Assembly: GCF_020523925.1 (NCBI RefSeq)
Contig: NZ_JAJAPW010000004.1
Coordinates: 484,899-548,898 of the forward strand
DNA from: Neotamlana laminarinivorans
GTDB lineage: Bacteria; Bacteroidota; Bacteroidia; Flavobacteriales; Flavobacteriaceae
DNA length: 64,000 nt
Direction: 5' to 3'
Shown here: one piece after another, positions 1-8,709 of the stretch
Numbering within the stretch: the first letter of the stretch is position 1
Layout: every line of letters starts with the position of its first letter
Position numbers and translations under genes: made by a program
The notes under the pieces: generated by a model
Told to the model about the DNA's origin: nothing
What the model saw: only the letters and a program-made list of their open reading frames with translations
Databases searched by the model: none

Positions 1-222
1 GTACTAAATAACGAAACAAGTCCTATTGAATATTACATGGAATTAAACCGAATGGATGTTACCATTCTTGCAGGTTACGTTGGTATTTGGCCATTTCGAG
101 TAAAACGACATTTTAACCCGAAACGTTTTAAAAAACTATCAGATAAATTATTGCAAAAATACGCCGATGCTTTTAACATAAGTTTACAGCAATTAAAACA
201 AGGAGATTTAAATGAAGATTGA
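1..222 (+). CDS. Small protein, 5' end outside window (flexirubin cluster, unknown function)
   Basis: The reading frame is open from base 1 and runs to a TAA just after the start of the next gene, so the first part of the gene lies left of the window. The visible 73 residues are basic and contain a C-terminal stretch (KLLQKYADAFNISLQQLKQGDL) that looks like the end of an XRE-type helix-turn-helix or a related small helical domain. An internal ATG at 37 could also be a start, giving 61 residues. It overlaps the BtrH-like gene by 11 nt, which suggests translational coupling at the head of the visible operon. Function unknown; a regulatory or small accessory role is only a guess. Confidence 0.6.
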   Translation, partial: VLNNETSPIEYYMELNRMDVTILAGYVGIWPFRVKRHFNPKRFKKLSDKLLQKYADAFNISLQQLKQGDLNED

Positions 223-1216
223 TTTTAAACATCACCAATCTGCACACTGCGAAAATGGTGTAGTTTCTAATTTAATGAAGCATAATGGTATAAACATTAG
301 CGAACCTATGATTTTTGGAATAGGTTCTGGCTTAATTTATTGTTATATCCCATTTTTAAAAGTAAATCACGGGCCAGCAGTAACGTATCGTGTTATGCCA
401 GGTTTAATTTTTAAGCGTTTTGCAAAACGCATTGGTGTAACCTTTAAACGCGAAAAATTTAAAAGTGCCACTAAAGCCAAACAACGTTTAGACGACAATA
501 TAAAAAATAACAATCCGGTTGGTTTACAGGTGGGTATTTACCATTTGTTATACTTGCCAGATCATTACCGTTTTCATTTTAATGCCCACAATATTGTGGT
601 TTATGGCAAAGAAGGATCTGATTATTTAGTAAGTGACCCAGTTATTGAAAACGTTGCAAAACTAGACGAAAAGCAACTTGAAAAAGCACGTTTTGCAAAA
701 GGGCCATTTGCACCAAACGGACAAATTTACTACCCAATTTCTTTTCCAAAAGAAAGTGAGATTCCATATAAAAAAGCCATTGTAAAAGGTATAAAACAAA
801 CTTGCCGAGATATGTTGGCACCAATACCCATAGTTGGTGTAAAAGGCATTCGAATGGTGGCAAAACTTATTAAAAAGTGGCCAAAGAAAAAAGGTATAAA
901 AGTAGCCAATCATTATTTGGGGCAAATTGTTCGTATGCAAGAAGAAATAGGTACCGGTGGTGGTGGCTTTCGTTATATTTTTGCGGCTTTTTTACAAGAA
1001 TCGAGTGCCATTTTAAATAATGAAAAACTCATGGAGCTCTCTAAGGAAATGACCGTAATTGGCGATTTATGGAGAGATTTTGCTTTGGAAGCCTCTCGTT
1101 TATACAAAAATCGTAAAGCGACAACGGGATCGTACGATAAGGTTTCAGAAATGTTATTTGAGTTAGCAGATAAAGAAGAAGTGTTTTTTAAAGCATTAAA
1201 AATAGCCATAAAATAG
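212..1216 (+). CDS. BtrH N-terminal domain protein (DUF4872-like), putative acyltransferase
   Basis: 334 residues. The N-terminal half has the arrangement of BtrH-type acyl transferases, a cysteine-peptidase-like fold: an early Cys in HCENGVVSNLM (C13), a His in HFNAHNIVVYG and an Asp in YLVSDP, which together could form the catalytic triad. The C-terminal half is helical and matches the DUF4872-type tail of such proteins. BtrH moves an acyl group from an acyl carrier protein onto an acceptor in butirosin synthesis. By analogy this enzyme may transfer the polyene acyl chain from the ACP encoded downstream, but that is inference. It starts inside the preceding small gene and ends 3 nt before the ABC ATPase gene. 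Confidence 0.75.
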   Translation: MKIDFKHHQSAHCENGVVSNLMKHNGINISEPMIFGIGSGLIYCYIPFLKVNHGPAVTYRVMPGLIFKRFAKRIGVTFKREKFKSATKAKQRLDDNIKNNNPVGLQVGIYHLLYLPDHYRFHFNAHNIVVYGKEGSDYLVSDPVIENVAKLDEKQLEKARFAKGPFAPNGQIYYPISFPKESEIPYKKAIVKGIKQTCRDMLAPIPIVGVKGIRMVAKLIKKWPKKKGIKVANHYLGQIVRMQEEIGTGGGGFRYIFAAFLQESSAILNNEKLMELSKEMTVIGDLWRDFALEASRLYKNRKATTGSYDKVSEMLFELADKEEVFFKALKIAIK

Positions 1217-1219
1217 AAA

Positions 1220-1963
1220 ATGATAGTAATAGATAAAATCTCAAAAAAATATGTAGGTGCCGATAATTATTCGGTGTCTAATTTGAGTCTGTCTATAAAC
1301 GATCAAGAAATTTTTGGGCTTTTAGGGCCAAACGGCGCGGGAAAAACCACTTTAATTTCTATGTTATGTGCTTTGGTAAAACCAACTTCGGGGATTTTTA
1401 CCATCAATAATTTAAACTACAAACAGCATAAAACCGAAATAAAAAAACTTATAGGTATTGTGCCACAGGAATATGCGTTGTACCCAACTTTAACAGCGTT
1501 CGAGAATTTAAAATATTTCGGTAGCATGTATGGTTTAAAAGGTAAATCGCTAAACCAAAAGATATTAAGTCACCTAGAAATTTTAGGCCTTGAGAAATTT
1601 GCAAACAAGAAAATTGATACTTTTTCGGGAGGTATGAAACGTCGCGTTAATTTATTAGCGAGTATTTTGCATAATCCTAAAGTTTTAATTTTAGATGAAC
1701 CTACCGTTGGAGTAGATGTGCAGTCTAAAAATGTGATAATTAATTTTTTAAAAGAGCTTAACGCAAGCGGAACAACTATAATTTATACCTCGCATCATCT
1801 TAATGAAGCGGAGCAGTTTTGTACTAAAGTGGCAATTATTGATCACGGAAAAATAATTATTGAAGGAAAGCCAAAGGATTTAATTAATAAATCTGATGAG
1901 TTACATAACCTTGAAGATGTATTTATAAGTTTAACGGGTAAAGAACTTCGCGATTATGCATAA
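1220..1963 (+). CDS. ABC transporter ATP-binding protein (ABC-2 type exporter)
   Basis: 247-residue nucleotide-binding subunit. Visible motifs: Walker A GPNGAGKTT (36-44), Q-loop Q83, signature FSGGMKRR (135-142), Walker B VLILDE (155-160) and an H-loop in YTSHH. The LSGG variant with MKRR is typical of ATPases that pair with ABC-2 permeases exporting drugs, lipids or polyketides. The downstream permease gene overlaps it by 8 nt, so the two almost certainly form one transporter. Its place inside a pigment operon suggests export of flexirubin or an intermediate toward the outer membrane (inference). Confidence 0.93.
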   Translation: MIVIDKISKKYVGADNYSVSNLSLSINDQEIFGLLGPNGAGKTTLISMLCALVKPTSGIFTINNLNYKQHKTEIKKLIGIVPQEYALYPTLTAFENLKYFGSMYGLKGKSLNQKILSHLEILGLEKFANKKIDTFSGGMKRRVNLLASILHNPKVLILDEPTVGVDVQSKNVIINFLKELNASGTTIIYTSHHLNEAEQFCTKVAIIDHGKIIIEGKPKDLINKSDELHNLEDVFISLTGKELRDYA

Positions 1964-3224
1964 GTTATTAGCATCGGCATACAAGGAATTTTTATTGTTA
2001 AAACGAGATTTTGGTAGTGTTATCATCTTGTTTGTAATGCCTTTGGTACTAATAATTACAATTACTTTAATTCAAGATAGCACCTTTAAAACCATCGAAA
2101 ATACTCAAATTCCTATTTTGGTAGTTGATAATGATAAAGGTGAAGTTGCCAAAACCATGTTAGAAGGTTTGCAATCTTCGGAAGCTTTTGAAATTATTAT
2201 GAGTGCTACTGAAGCTGAAGCGAAAGATTTGGTCTTTGGTGGTGATTATCAATTGGCAGTAATAATTCCAACTCATTTAACTTCAGATTTAAATAAAAAA
2301 GTAAATAGCAACGTTGATAATTTACTGCAAAATTTCGGAATAGACTCAGAAAGCAATGCTTCAGAACAACCAGAGGTTACAAGTAAAGAAGTACGCTTAT
2401 ATTTCGATCCTGCAACACAAGTATCATTTAAAAATTCGGTTAAAAATGGTATCGATAAAATGATATCAAAAATTGAAATGAAAACCATTTATACCAGTTT
2501 TCAAAAGCAATTAAGTGATAATCCAGACGATGTCGTTTTTAAAACCGATAATTTTGTAACGTTTAAAGAAATACTTCCAAAAAAGGATAATGAAGAATTT
2601 ATCCCAAACTCCGCACAACATAATGTGCCTGCTTGGTCGTTATTTGCCATTTTCTTCATAATTGTACCTTTATCAATAAATATTGTAAAGGAAAAAAGTC
2701 AAGGCACCTTTGTTAGGTTGCGTACAAATCCAGTAAGTTATGCCACGGTTTTAGGTGGTAAAACGGTTGTGTATTTAGCGGTTTGCCTTATTCAATTTGC
2801 ATTAATGCTGGCGGTTGGTGTATTCGTATTTCCCAAAATTGGATTACCGACACTCGATGTTTCTGGCAGGTTGCCATTGTTGTTTGTAGTTAGTATTTTT
2901 GCAGGCTTAGCAGCAATTGGCTTAGGTGTTTTAATTGGAACTATTGCAAAAACCCAAGAACAGTCGGCGCCATTTGGAGCTACCTTTGTAGTTATTTTAG
3001 CAGCGATTGGAGGCGTTTGGGTGCCCGTTTTTATAATGCCAAAGTTTATGCAAGTATTATCGAATATTTCGCCTATGAACTGGGGATTAAATGCCTATTA
3101 CGATGTGTTTTTACGCAACGGCAGTTTAGCCAGTATTTTGCCAGAATTAGCATTGTTGTTATTGTTTTTTATAGTAACTACATTACTGTCAATATTTTTT
3201 AACGAAAAGAAACATGCGGTCTAA
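1956..3224 (+). CDS. ABC-2 type transporter permease
   Basis: 422 residues. One N-terminal membrane helix (about 20-40) is followed by a large extracytoplasmic domain of about 190 residues and five C-terminal helices, the layout of ABC-2 permeases of the YhgE/YbhR type. The segment VKEKSQGTFVRLRTNPVS after the second helix is the typical coupling region. It overlaps the ATPase gene upstream by 8 nt and the thioesterase gene downstream by 11 nt. Probable partner of the ATPase in envelope export of the pigment; the substrate is not shown by sequence. Confidence 0.9.
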   Translation: MHKLLASAYKEFLLLKRDFGSVIILFVMPLVLIITITLIQDSTFKTIENTQIPILVVDNDKGEVAKTMLEGLQSSEAFEIIMSATEAEAKDLVFGGDYQLAVIIPTHLTSDLNKKVNSNVDNLLQNFGIDSESNASEQPEVTSKEVRLYFDPATQVSFKNSVKNGIDKMISKIEMKTIYTSFQKQLSDNPDDVVFKTDNFVTFKEILPKKDNEEFIPNSAQHNVPAWSLFAIFFIIVPLSINIVKEKSQGTFVRLRTNPVSYATVLGGKTVVYLAVCLIQFALMLAVGVFVFPKIGLPTLDVSGRLPLLFVVSIFAGLAAIGLGVLIGTIAKTQEQSAPFGATFVVILAAIGGVWVPVFIMPKFMQVLSNISPMNWGLNAYYDVFLRNGSLASILPELALLLLFFIVTTLLSIFFNEKKHAV

Positions 3225-3654
3225 ACCAAAAGAAATAGAACATACAAGTAAAGTGCGCGTAAGGTTTGTAGAAACCGATCCGTTAGGTATTGTATGGCAC
3301 GGAAATTATATTCAGTATTTCGAAGATGGTAGAGAAAACTTTGGAAGGCATCATGGTATTTCATATTTAGATCAAAAAGAATACGGTTTTGCAACACCAA
3401 TAATAGAATCGAAAACCAAACATAAACGCCCTTTAAAATATGGCGATGTAGCCACAATAAAAACTATTTTTGTAGATAGTTCGGCCGCAAAAATGATTTT
3501 TCGCTACGAAATTTACAACCAAGAAAATGAGTTGGTTTGCACCGGAGAAACTGTTCAAGTTTTTGTAGATAAAATAGGGCAAGGTGAATTGTGGTTAACA
3601 CCACCAGATTTTTTTACAGATTGGAAGAAAAAAGTAGGTTTGCTAGATGAGTAA
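3214..3654 (+). CDS. Acyl-CoA/acyl-ACP thioesterase, YbgC/4HBT hotdog family
   Basis: 146 residues, normal for a single hotdog domain. The 4HBT signature is clear: TDPLGIVWHGNYIQYFEDGR with the catalytic Asp (D22) and His (H29). Members hydrolyse acyl-CoA or acyl-ACP thioesters. Aryl-polyene and flexirubin clusters routinely carry one, thought to release or edit polyene acyl chains on the ACP. It overlaps the permease gene by 11 nt and the ketosynthase gene by 8 nt, so it sits in a translationally coupled block. Confidence 0.9.
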   Translation: MRSKPKEIEHTSKVRVRFVETDPLGIVWHGNYIQYFEDGRENFGRHHGISYLDQKEYGFATPIIESKTKHKRPLKYGDVATIKTIFVDSSAAKMIFRYEIYNQENELVCTGETVQVFVDKIGQGELWLTPPDFFTDWKKKVGLLDE

Positions 3655-4789
3655 AGTATATTTGTCATATAGCAACATTATCTCATCTTTAGGCTTCAAT
3701 AGCGCTTCGGTAGCGAAAGAAGTGATGCTTGGTAATTCCGGATTGAAACAAATTAAGGATACTTCGGTAATGCCAGAACCTTTTATGTCATCTTTAGTTG
3801 ATGATGATGCGTTAACGGCAGCTTTCAACAATAAAACAGAAAAAAAATATACCAAACTTGAAAAGATGTTTATTACATCGCTTCAAGATACTTTAGGTCG
3901 ATCTAACATTGCGTTAACCGATCGTGTTGGCCTCATTATTTCAACAACAAAAGGCAATATAGATGCTTTAGATGCTGAAAACGATTTCCCAAAGGAACGT
4001 GCTTATCTCGATGTTTTAGCTAAAAATGTAGCCCATTATTTTGATTTTAAAACGGAACCTATAGTGTTATCAAACGCTTGTGTGTCTGGTGTTTTGTCGG
4101 TTGCGGTGGCTAAACGTTACATAAAAAGTAACATGTTCGATCATGTGTTTATTGTGGCGGGTGATTTGGTTAGTGAGTTTATTTTATCGGGTTTCAATTC
4201 CTTTCAAGCATTAAGCTCAGAAATTTGTAAACCATACGATAAAAATAGAATAGGTATTAATATTGGCGAAGTAGCCGTGAGCGCGCTAGTTACTAAAAAT
4301 GAAGACGATTTAAGTGACGAAGCCGTTGAAATTTTAGGTGAAGCATCTTGTAACGATGCCAATCATATTTCAGGACCATCGCGTACTGGCGAAGGCTTGT
4401 ACAGAAGTATAGAATCGGCTTTAGCGCAATCAAATTTAACTTCAGAAGACATCGATTATATTTCCGCCCACGGTACAGCAACCATGTATAACGACGAAAT
4501 GGAAGCGATTGCATTAAACCGTTTGGGTTTAGAAAAAACACCAATGAATAGTTTGAAAGGGTATTTTGGACATACACTAGGCGCATCAGGTTTACTAGAA
4601 ACCATAATAGGTATGTACGCCTTAAATCAAAATGTGCTAATAAAAACCTTAGGTTTTGCAGAAATGGGTGTAACACAACCTATAAATGTTATTGAAAACA
4701 CTGTAGAAAAGCCGTTGTCCACGTTTTTAAAAACAGCTTCGGGTTTTGGCGGTTGTAACACGGCGGTTATTTTTAAAAAAGTAAAATAA
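3647..4789 (+). CDS. Beta-ketoacyl-ACP synthase (first ketosynthase of the cluster)
   Basis: 380-residue condensing enzyme with an intact Cys-His-His triad: C145 in SNACVSG, H275 in HGTAT and H309 in GYFGHTLGASG. It should catalyse decarboxylative Claisen condensation of malonyl-ACP with the growing chain in the cytoplasm. It overlaps the thioesterase gene and is followed after 15 nt by a catalytically dead ketosynthase-like half protein, so the two probably form a KS/chain-length-factor heterodimer as in aryl-polyene systems. It is shorter than FabF (about 410 residues), as is common for the specialised KS of these clusters. Confidence 0.92.
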   Translation: MSKVYLSYSNIISSLGFNSASVAKEVMLGNSGLKQIKDTSVMPEPFMSSLVDDDALTAAFNNKTEKKYTKLEKMFITSLQDTLGRSNIALTDRVGLIISTTKGNIDALDAENDFPKERAYLDVLAKNVAHYFDFKTEPIVLSNACVSGVLSVAVAKRYIKSNMFDHVFIVAGDLVSEFILSGFNSFQALSSEICKPYDKNRIGINIGEVAVSALVTKNEDDLSDEAVEILGEASCNDANHISGPSRTGEGLYRSIESALAQSNLTSEDIDYISAHGTATMYNDEMEAIALNRLGLEKTPMNSLKGYFGHTLGASGLLETIIGMYALNQNVLIKTLGFAEMGVTQPINVIENTVEKPLSTFLKTASGFGGCNTAVIFKKVK

Positions 4790-4804
4790 GATTGATAATT
4801 AATA

Positions 4805-5431
4805 ATGAAAAATCAGTTTAAAATATCGTCTTATTGCCATGTTAAGCAAAATAAAATTAGCCTTAACGGAACTGTTTTGTTTTCAGCTGAAGCTGAAGAA
4901 TCAAAATTTTTAAAGCAAGCTTATAAAGCCTTAGATGTTAATTATTCCAAGTTTTTTAAAATGGATAAATTAAGTCAGTTAGCCTTTTTAGCAGCCGATG
5001 TTTTGTTGCAACACGAAAATATTTCCGAAGAAAACCAAGAAAATATAGCCTTGGTTATGGGAAATAAAGCATCGAGTTTAGATACCGATAGAAAACACCA
5101 AGACAGCATTCAAGATAAAGCAAGTTATTACCCAAGTCCTGCGGTGTTTGTGTATACCTTGCCAAATATTATGTTGGGAGAAATTAGTATTAAATACAAA
5201 TTGTACTCAGAAAACAGTTTCTTTGTATTCGAAAATTTTAAAACCAACTATTTTTATAATTACACGAATAGTTTAATTGACGATAAAAAGGCCGATAAAA
5301 TTTTATGCGGTTGGGTAAATGTAGATGATGAAGATTACGAAGCCTTTTTATATCTTGTAACTCCCAACGGAAATTTACAACATACAGAACAACAAATAAA
5401 TACATTATATAACGAATTATGGAAGCTTTAA
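4805..5431 (+). CDS. Ketosynthase-like chain-length-factor homologue, N-terminal half only
   Basis: 208 residues resembling the N-terminal half of a ketosynthase (PF13723-like beta-ketoacyl synthase N-terminal domain). The region that should hold the nucleophilic Cys reads SENSFFVFENF with no cysteine, and the C-terminal half carrying both active-site histidines is absent. Such half-length, non-catalytic KS proteins (ApeC type) occur in aryl-polyene clusters, where they pair with a full KS. The gene overlaps the ACP gene by 13 nt. Not a recent truncation by appearance: the frame is clean and the overlap with the ACP gene is tight. Confidence 0.8.
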   Translation: MKNQFKISSYCHVKQNKISLNGTVLFSAEAEESKFLKQAYKALDVNYSKFFKMDKLSQLAFLAADVLLQHENISEENQENIALVMGNKASSLDTDRKHQDSIQDKASYYPSPAVFVYTLPNIMLGEISIKYKLYSENSFFVFENFKTNYFYNYTNSLIDDKKADKILCGWVNVDDEDYEAFLYLVTPNGNLQHTEQQINTLYNELWKL

Positions 5432-5676
5432 AACAAGAATTGAAAGAAAGCCTTGTAGAACAATTAAATTTGGAAGATATAACACCCGCTGAAATTGCTG
5501 ATGACGATATGTTATTTGGAGATGGTTTAGGGTTAGATTCTATTGATGCTTTAGAGCTTATTGTAATGCTCGATAAAACTTACGGCATAAAATTAACCGA
5601 CCCAAAACAAGGTCGTGCTATTTTCGAAAGTATTAACACCATGTCTGCATACATTGCAGAACACCGTACAAAATAA
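5419..5676 (+). CDS. Acyl carrier protein
   Basis: 85 residues, acidic and helical, with the phosphopantetheine site GLGLDSIDALEL; Ser41 is the expected attachment residue. It tethers malonyl and polyene acyl intermediates for the two ketosynthase pairs on either side, the FabZ-like dehydratase and the acyltransferases. It overlaps the preceding gene by 13 nt and lies 8 nt before the next ketosynthase. It is the only ACP in the window; these clusters often have a second one, which may lie to the left. Confidence 0.95.
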   Translation: MEALKQELKESLVEQLNLEDITPAEIADDDMLFGDGLGLDSIDALELIVMLDKTYGIKLTDPKQGRAIFESINTMSAYIAEHRTK

Positions 5677-5684
5677 TTACAAAA

Positions 5685-6884
5685 ATGGGTAAAGGCGTTG
5701 CAATTACAGGTATGGGTATTATATCTGCTATTGGAAACAATATAGACGAAAATCGCGAAGCACTTTTTGCTGGTAAAACAGGCATTGGTCGCGTGGTTAA
5801 AATTAACACCAATCATAAAAACGAAATTATGGTTGGTGAAATTGCTTATACCAATAGCCAACTAGAAAGCCTATTGCAATTACCCGAAACCAATAATTAT
5901 TCAAGAACCGCTTTGTTGGGTGCTGTTGCTGCTAAAGAAGCTGTTGAAAGTGCTTGTATTTCTGATATAAACGAATACAAAACCGGTTTAATATCAGCAA
6001 CCAGTGTTGGTGGTATGGACATGACCGAGAAATACTATTACGAGTATTTAGAAGATAAAACGGTTCAAAAATATATTGAAGCCCATCATGCGGGCGACTC
6101 TACCCAAAAAATAGCTGAACAATTAGGGCTTAAAAATAGTTTGGTAACAACTATTAGTACTGCTTGTTCTTCGGCTGCAAATGCCATTATGTTGGGAGCA
6201 AGACTTATAAAATCTGGTAAATTAGATCGTGTTATTGTTGGTGGTGCCGATTGTTTATCGAAATTCACGATTAACGGATTTAAAAGTTTAATGATTTTAT
6301 CAGACACCTATAACACACCTTTCGATGAAAACCGAAAAGGTTTAAATTTAGGTGAAGCTGCCGCCTTTTTGGTGTTAGAATCTGATGCTGTTGTTAAAGC
6401 TGAAAATAAAAACGTATTGGCTTATTTAAAAGGTTATGGTAATGCCAACGATGCGTTTCATCAAACCGCATCATCAGAGAATGGCGATGGTGCTACTTTA
6501 GCTATGAAACAAGCCTTAAAAGTGGCAAATTTAAATGCAGAAGCGATAGATTATGTAAATGCGCATGGAACAGCTACGGGAAATAATGATTTATCTGAAG
6601 GAAAAGCTTTTTTACGCGTGTTTAATACAATGCCGCCGTTTAGTTCTACAAAACCATTTACAGGACACACTTTAGCTGCTGCTGGTGGTATTGAAGCTGT
6701 GTTTTCGGTATTGGCTTTACAGCATAACGTTTTGTATCCAAATTTAAATTATAAAACACCCATGTCGGCATTTAATCTTGTGCCAGAATTGGAGTTAAAG
6801 GAAAAACCGATAACAAACATTTTATCAAACTCTTTAGGTTTTGGTGGGAATTGTTCAACCTTAATATTTTCAAAACAAGCGTAG
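5685..6884 (+). CDS. Beta-ketoacyl-ACP synthase (second ketosynthase, FabF-like)
   Basis: 399 residues, close to the length of FabF. The triad is complete: C161 in STACSSAANA, H294 in NAHGTATGNND and H328 in PFTGHTLAAAGG. The starting segment VAITGMGIISAIGNNIDENREAL is typical of KAS II. It is likely a polyene chain-elongating ketosynthase and is followed directly by a Cys-less ketosynthase-like gene, giving a second KS/partner pair. The order KS, partner, ACP, KS, partner is symmetrical around the ACP. Confidence 0.93.
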   Translation: MGKGVAITGMGIISAIGNNIDENREALFAGKTGIGRVVKINTNHKNEIMVGEIAYTNSQLESLLQLPETNNYSRTALLGAVAAKEAVESACISDINEYKTGLISATSVGGMDMTEKYYYEYLEDKTVQKYIEAHHAGDSTQKIAEQLGLKNSLVTTISTACSSAANAIMLGARLIKSGKLDRVIVGGADCLSKFTINGFKSLMILSDTYNTPFDENRKGLNLGEAAAFLVLESDAVVKAENKNVLAYLKGYGNANDAFHQTASSENGDGATLAMKQALKVANLNAEAIDYVNAHGTATGNNDLSEGKAFLRVFNTMPPFSSTKPFTGHTLAAAGGIEAVFSVLALQHNVLYPNLNYKTPMSAFNLVPELELKEKPITNILSNSLGFGGNCSTLIFSKQA

Positions 6885-6886
6885 TT

Positions 6887-7951
6887 ATGGAAAAGGTTTA
6901 CATAAATGGTTTAGGAAGTATTTCTGCTCAAAATACGTTTGATAATTCTGAGTTTTTAAACACAGTTGAATTTTATACGGAAAACGTTATTCCGGCAATA
7001 GATGTTAATTATAAAGCATTTATTTCACCAGCAGCTGCAAGACGTATGGCAAAAGGCATTAAAATGGGAATTGCGGCCTCAAGAACCGCTTTACAAGAAG
7101 CAAATTTAGAAAATGTAGATGCCATTATTACCGGAACTGGAATGGGTTGTGTGCGCGATTCCGAAAAGTTTTTAAGTGCTATTTTAGATAATGACGAGCA
7201 ATATTTAACACCAACACCGTTTATACAATCTACGCACAATACAGTTGGTGGCCAAATAGCTTTAGATATAGGTTGCAAGGGTTACAATTTTACCTATGTG
7301 CATGCGTCCGTTTCGTTTGAATCGGCCTTGTTAGATGCGCTTTTACAATTAAAATTAAAGGAAAGCCATTCTATTTTAATAGGTGGAGTAGATGAATTGG
7401 CACCACATACTATAGAAATTCATAAAGCGGTAAATCATATAAAATCTGAAGTTGTTGAGGCTTCAAAATTACTGGAAAATAAATCAAAAGGTGCTGTATT
7501 TAGCGAAGGCGCTAATTTCTTTGTGATTTCAAATGAAAAATCTGAAACGAGCTACGCTGAGGTTGTTGGTGTGAAACTAATTAACACTTTGGAAGCCGAT
7601 GAATTAGAAACAGAGCTTAAAGCGTTTTTAAAAGAACAAAATCTCAGCATGCAAGATTTAAGTACTGTTGTTTTAGGCTGTAATGGCGATGTAGAATTCG
7701 ATGGGTTTTACGATGTTTTAGTCGAAAATAGCTTAAAAGACACGCCGCAATTATATTACAAACATTTGTCGGGCGAGTTTCATACCGCATCCTCTTTTGG
7801 GTTTTGGCTTGCTGCCCGAGTTTTAAAATCACAAACCATTCCAAAAGCTGTGGTTTTAAAAGGCGACATGCCTTCAGAAATAAAAAATGTATTGCTTTAT
7901 AACCAGTATCGTGGGCAAAATCATAGTTTTACTTTATTAAAATCATGCTAA
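6887..7951 (+). CDS. Ketosynthase-like protein lacking the active-site Cys (chain-length-factor-like partner)
   Basis: 354 residues from ATG 6887, which lies 2 nt after the previous stop. A 36-nt upstream in-frame start inside the previous gene is less likely. The fold is that of a thiolase/KS, but the nucleophile position reads YVHASVSFESALLDAL, without Cys, and no HGTAT or GHT motif is present. It therefore cannot condense and probably acts as a dimer partner shaping chain length, as in KS-CLF systems (known for aryl polyenes and type II polyketides). It overlaps the deacetylase gene by 7 nt. Confidence 0.82.
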   Translation: MEKVYINGLGSISAQNTFDNSEFLNTVEFYTENVIPAIDVNYKAFISPAAARRMAKGIKMGIAASRTALQEANLENVDAIITGTGMGCVRDSEKFLSAILDNDEQYLTPTPFIQSTHNTVGGQIALDIGCKGYNFTYVHASVSFESALLDALLQLKLKESHSILIGGVDELAPHTIEIHKAVNHIKSEVVEASKLLENKSKGAVFSEGANFFVISNEKSETSYAEVVGVKLINTLEADELETELKAFLKEQNLSMQDLSTVVLGCNGDVEFDGFYDVLVENSLKDTPQLYYKHLSGEFHTASSFGFWLAARVLKSQTIPKAVVLKGDMPSEIKNVLLYNQYRGQNHSFTLLKSC

Positions 7952-8709
7952 ATTTTAAAACCATAAGCATTGTTAGTTGTATTGCTTTACTTGGTTTAAT
8001 TATTTGTAATAGCAGTTGGATTTTCATGGTTTTGGTAGTTGTAATTTGGTTTGTAATTACAGGTTTAGGCTCGGGTTTAATTGGTTGGAATTATCATTTA
8101 AAATCGGTACTTTCAAATGCAGAAACATCTAAAAATGCAGTTTCAATTACCTTTGATGATGGCCCAAATACAGAGTTCACGCCTAAAGTATTATCGCTTT
8201 TAAACCAGTTTAATGCAAAAGCCACTTTTTTTTGTATTGGTAAACAGGCTAAAAATTATCCAGGAATTTTAAAACAAATTATTGCCGAAGGTCATACCAT
8301 TGGCAATCATACGTTTTCACATGCGAATAACTTCGGATTTTTTTCTACCAAAAAAGTCATTTCAGAATTAAAGAAAACGAATGCAGTGATTGAAGAAATT
8401 ACAGGACTAAAAATGAAATTTTATAGACCTGCATTTGGAGTAACAAACCCTAATATAGCTAAAGCGGTGAAGGTTTTAGGTTTAACCTCGGTAGGTTGGA
8501 ATGTGCGTTCGCTCGATACAACTTCAAGAAGTGCAGAATCTGTTTTAAATAGAATAACAAAATGCTTAAAAGCAGGCGATATTATTCTGTTGCACGACAC
8601 TAGCGAGAAATCGCTCATCGTTTTGGAACAATTATTGTTATTTTTACAAAAGAAAAATTTAGCATCGGTAACTGTTGATGCTTTATGCGATTTACAACCT
8701 TATGAATAA
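7945..8709 (+). CDS. Polysaccharide deacetylase (NodB/CE4) family protein, membrane anchored
   Basis: 254 residues. Two hydrophobic segments (about 5-22 and 26-48) anchor the protein and are followed by a NodB domain: TFDDGP (69-74) with metal-binding Asp, HTIGNHTFSH with H122 and H126, RPAFG, and the LLHD motif near the C-terminus. CE4 enzymes remove N- or O-acetyl groups with a divalent metal. A member is regularly found in flexirubin and aryl-polyene clusters, where its real substrate is not known; it need not act on sugar. It overlaps both neighbours by 7-8 nt. Confidence 0.88.
   Translation: MLNFKTISIVSCIALLGLIICNSSWIFMVLVVVIWFVITGLGSGLIGWNYHLKSVLSNAETSKNAVSITFDDGPNTEFTPKVLSLLNQFNAKATFFCIGKQAKNYPGILKQIIAEGHTIGNHTFSHANNFGFFSTKKVISELKKTNAVIEEITGLKMKFYRPAFGVTNPNIAKAVKVLGLTSVGWNVRSLDTTSRSAESVLNRITKCLKAGDIILLHDTSEKSLIVLEQLLLFLQKKNLASVTVDALCDLQPYE

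Noticed and set aside
642..940. Two - strand reading frames inside the BtrH-like gene (642-863 and 662-940)
   Set aside because: Composition and amino acids (Phe/Tyr/Leu-rich) are what the opposite strand of a coding gene gives; no start context and no homology seen.
6851..6886. Upstream start of the third ketosynthase-like gene at 6851
   Set aside because: It lies inside the preceding gene; ATG 6887 directly after the stop codon fits the operon spacing and the family start.
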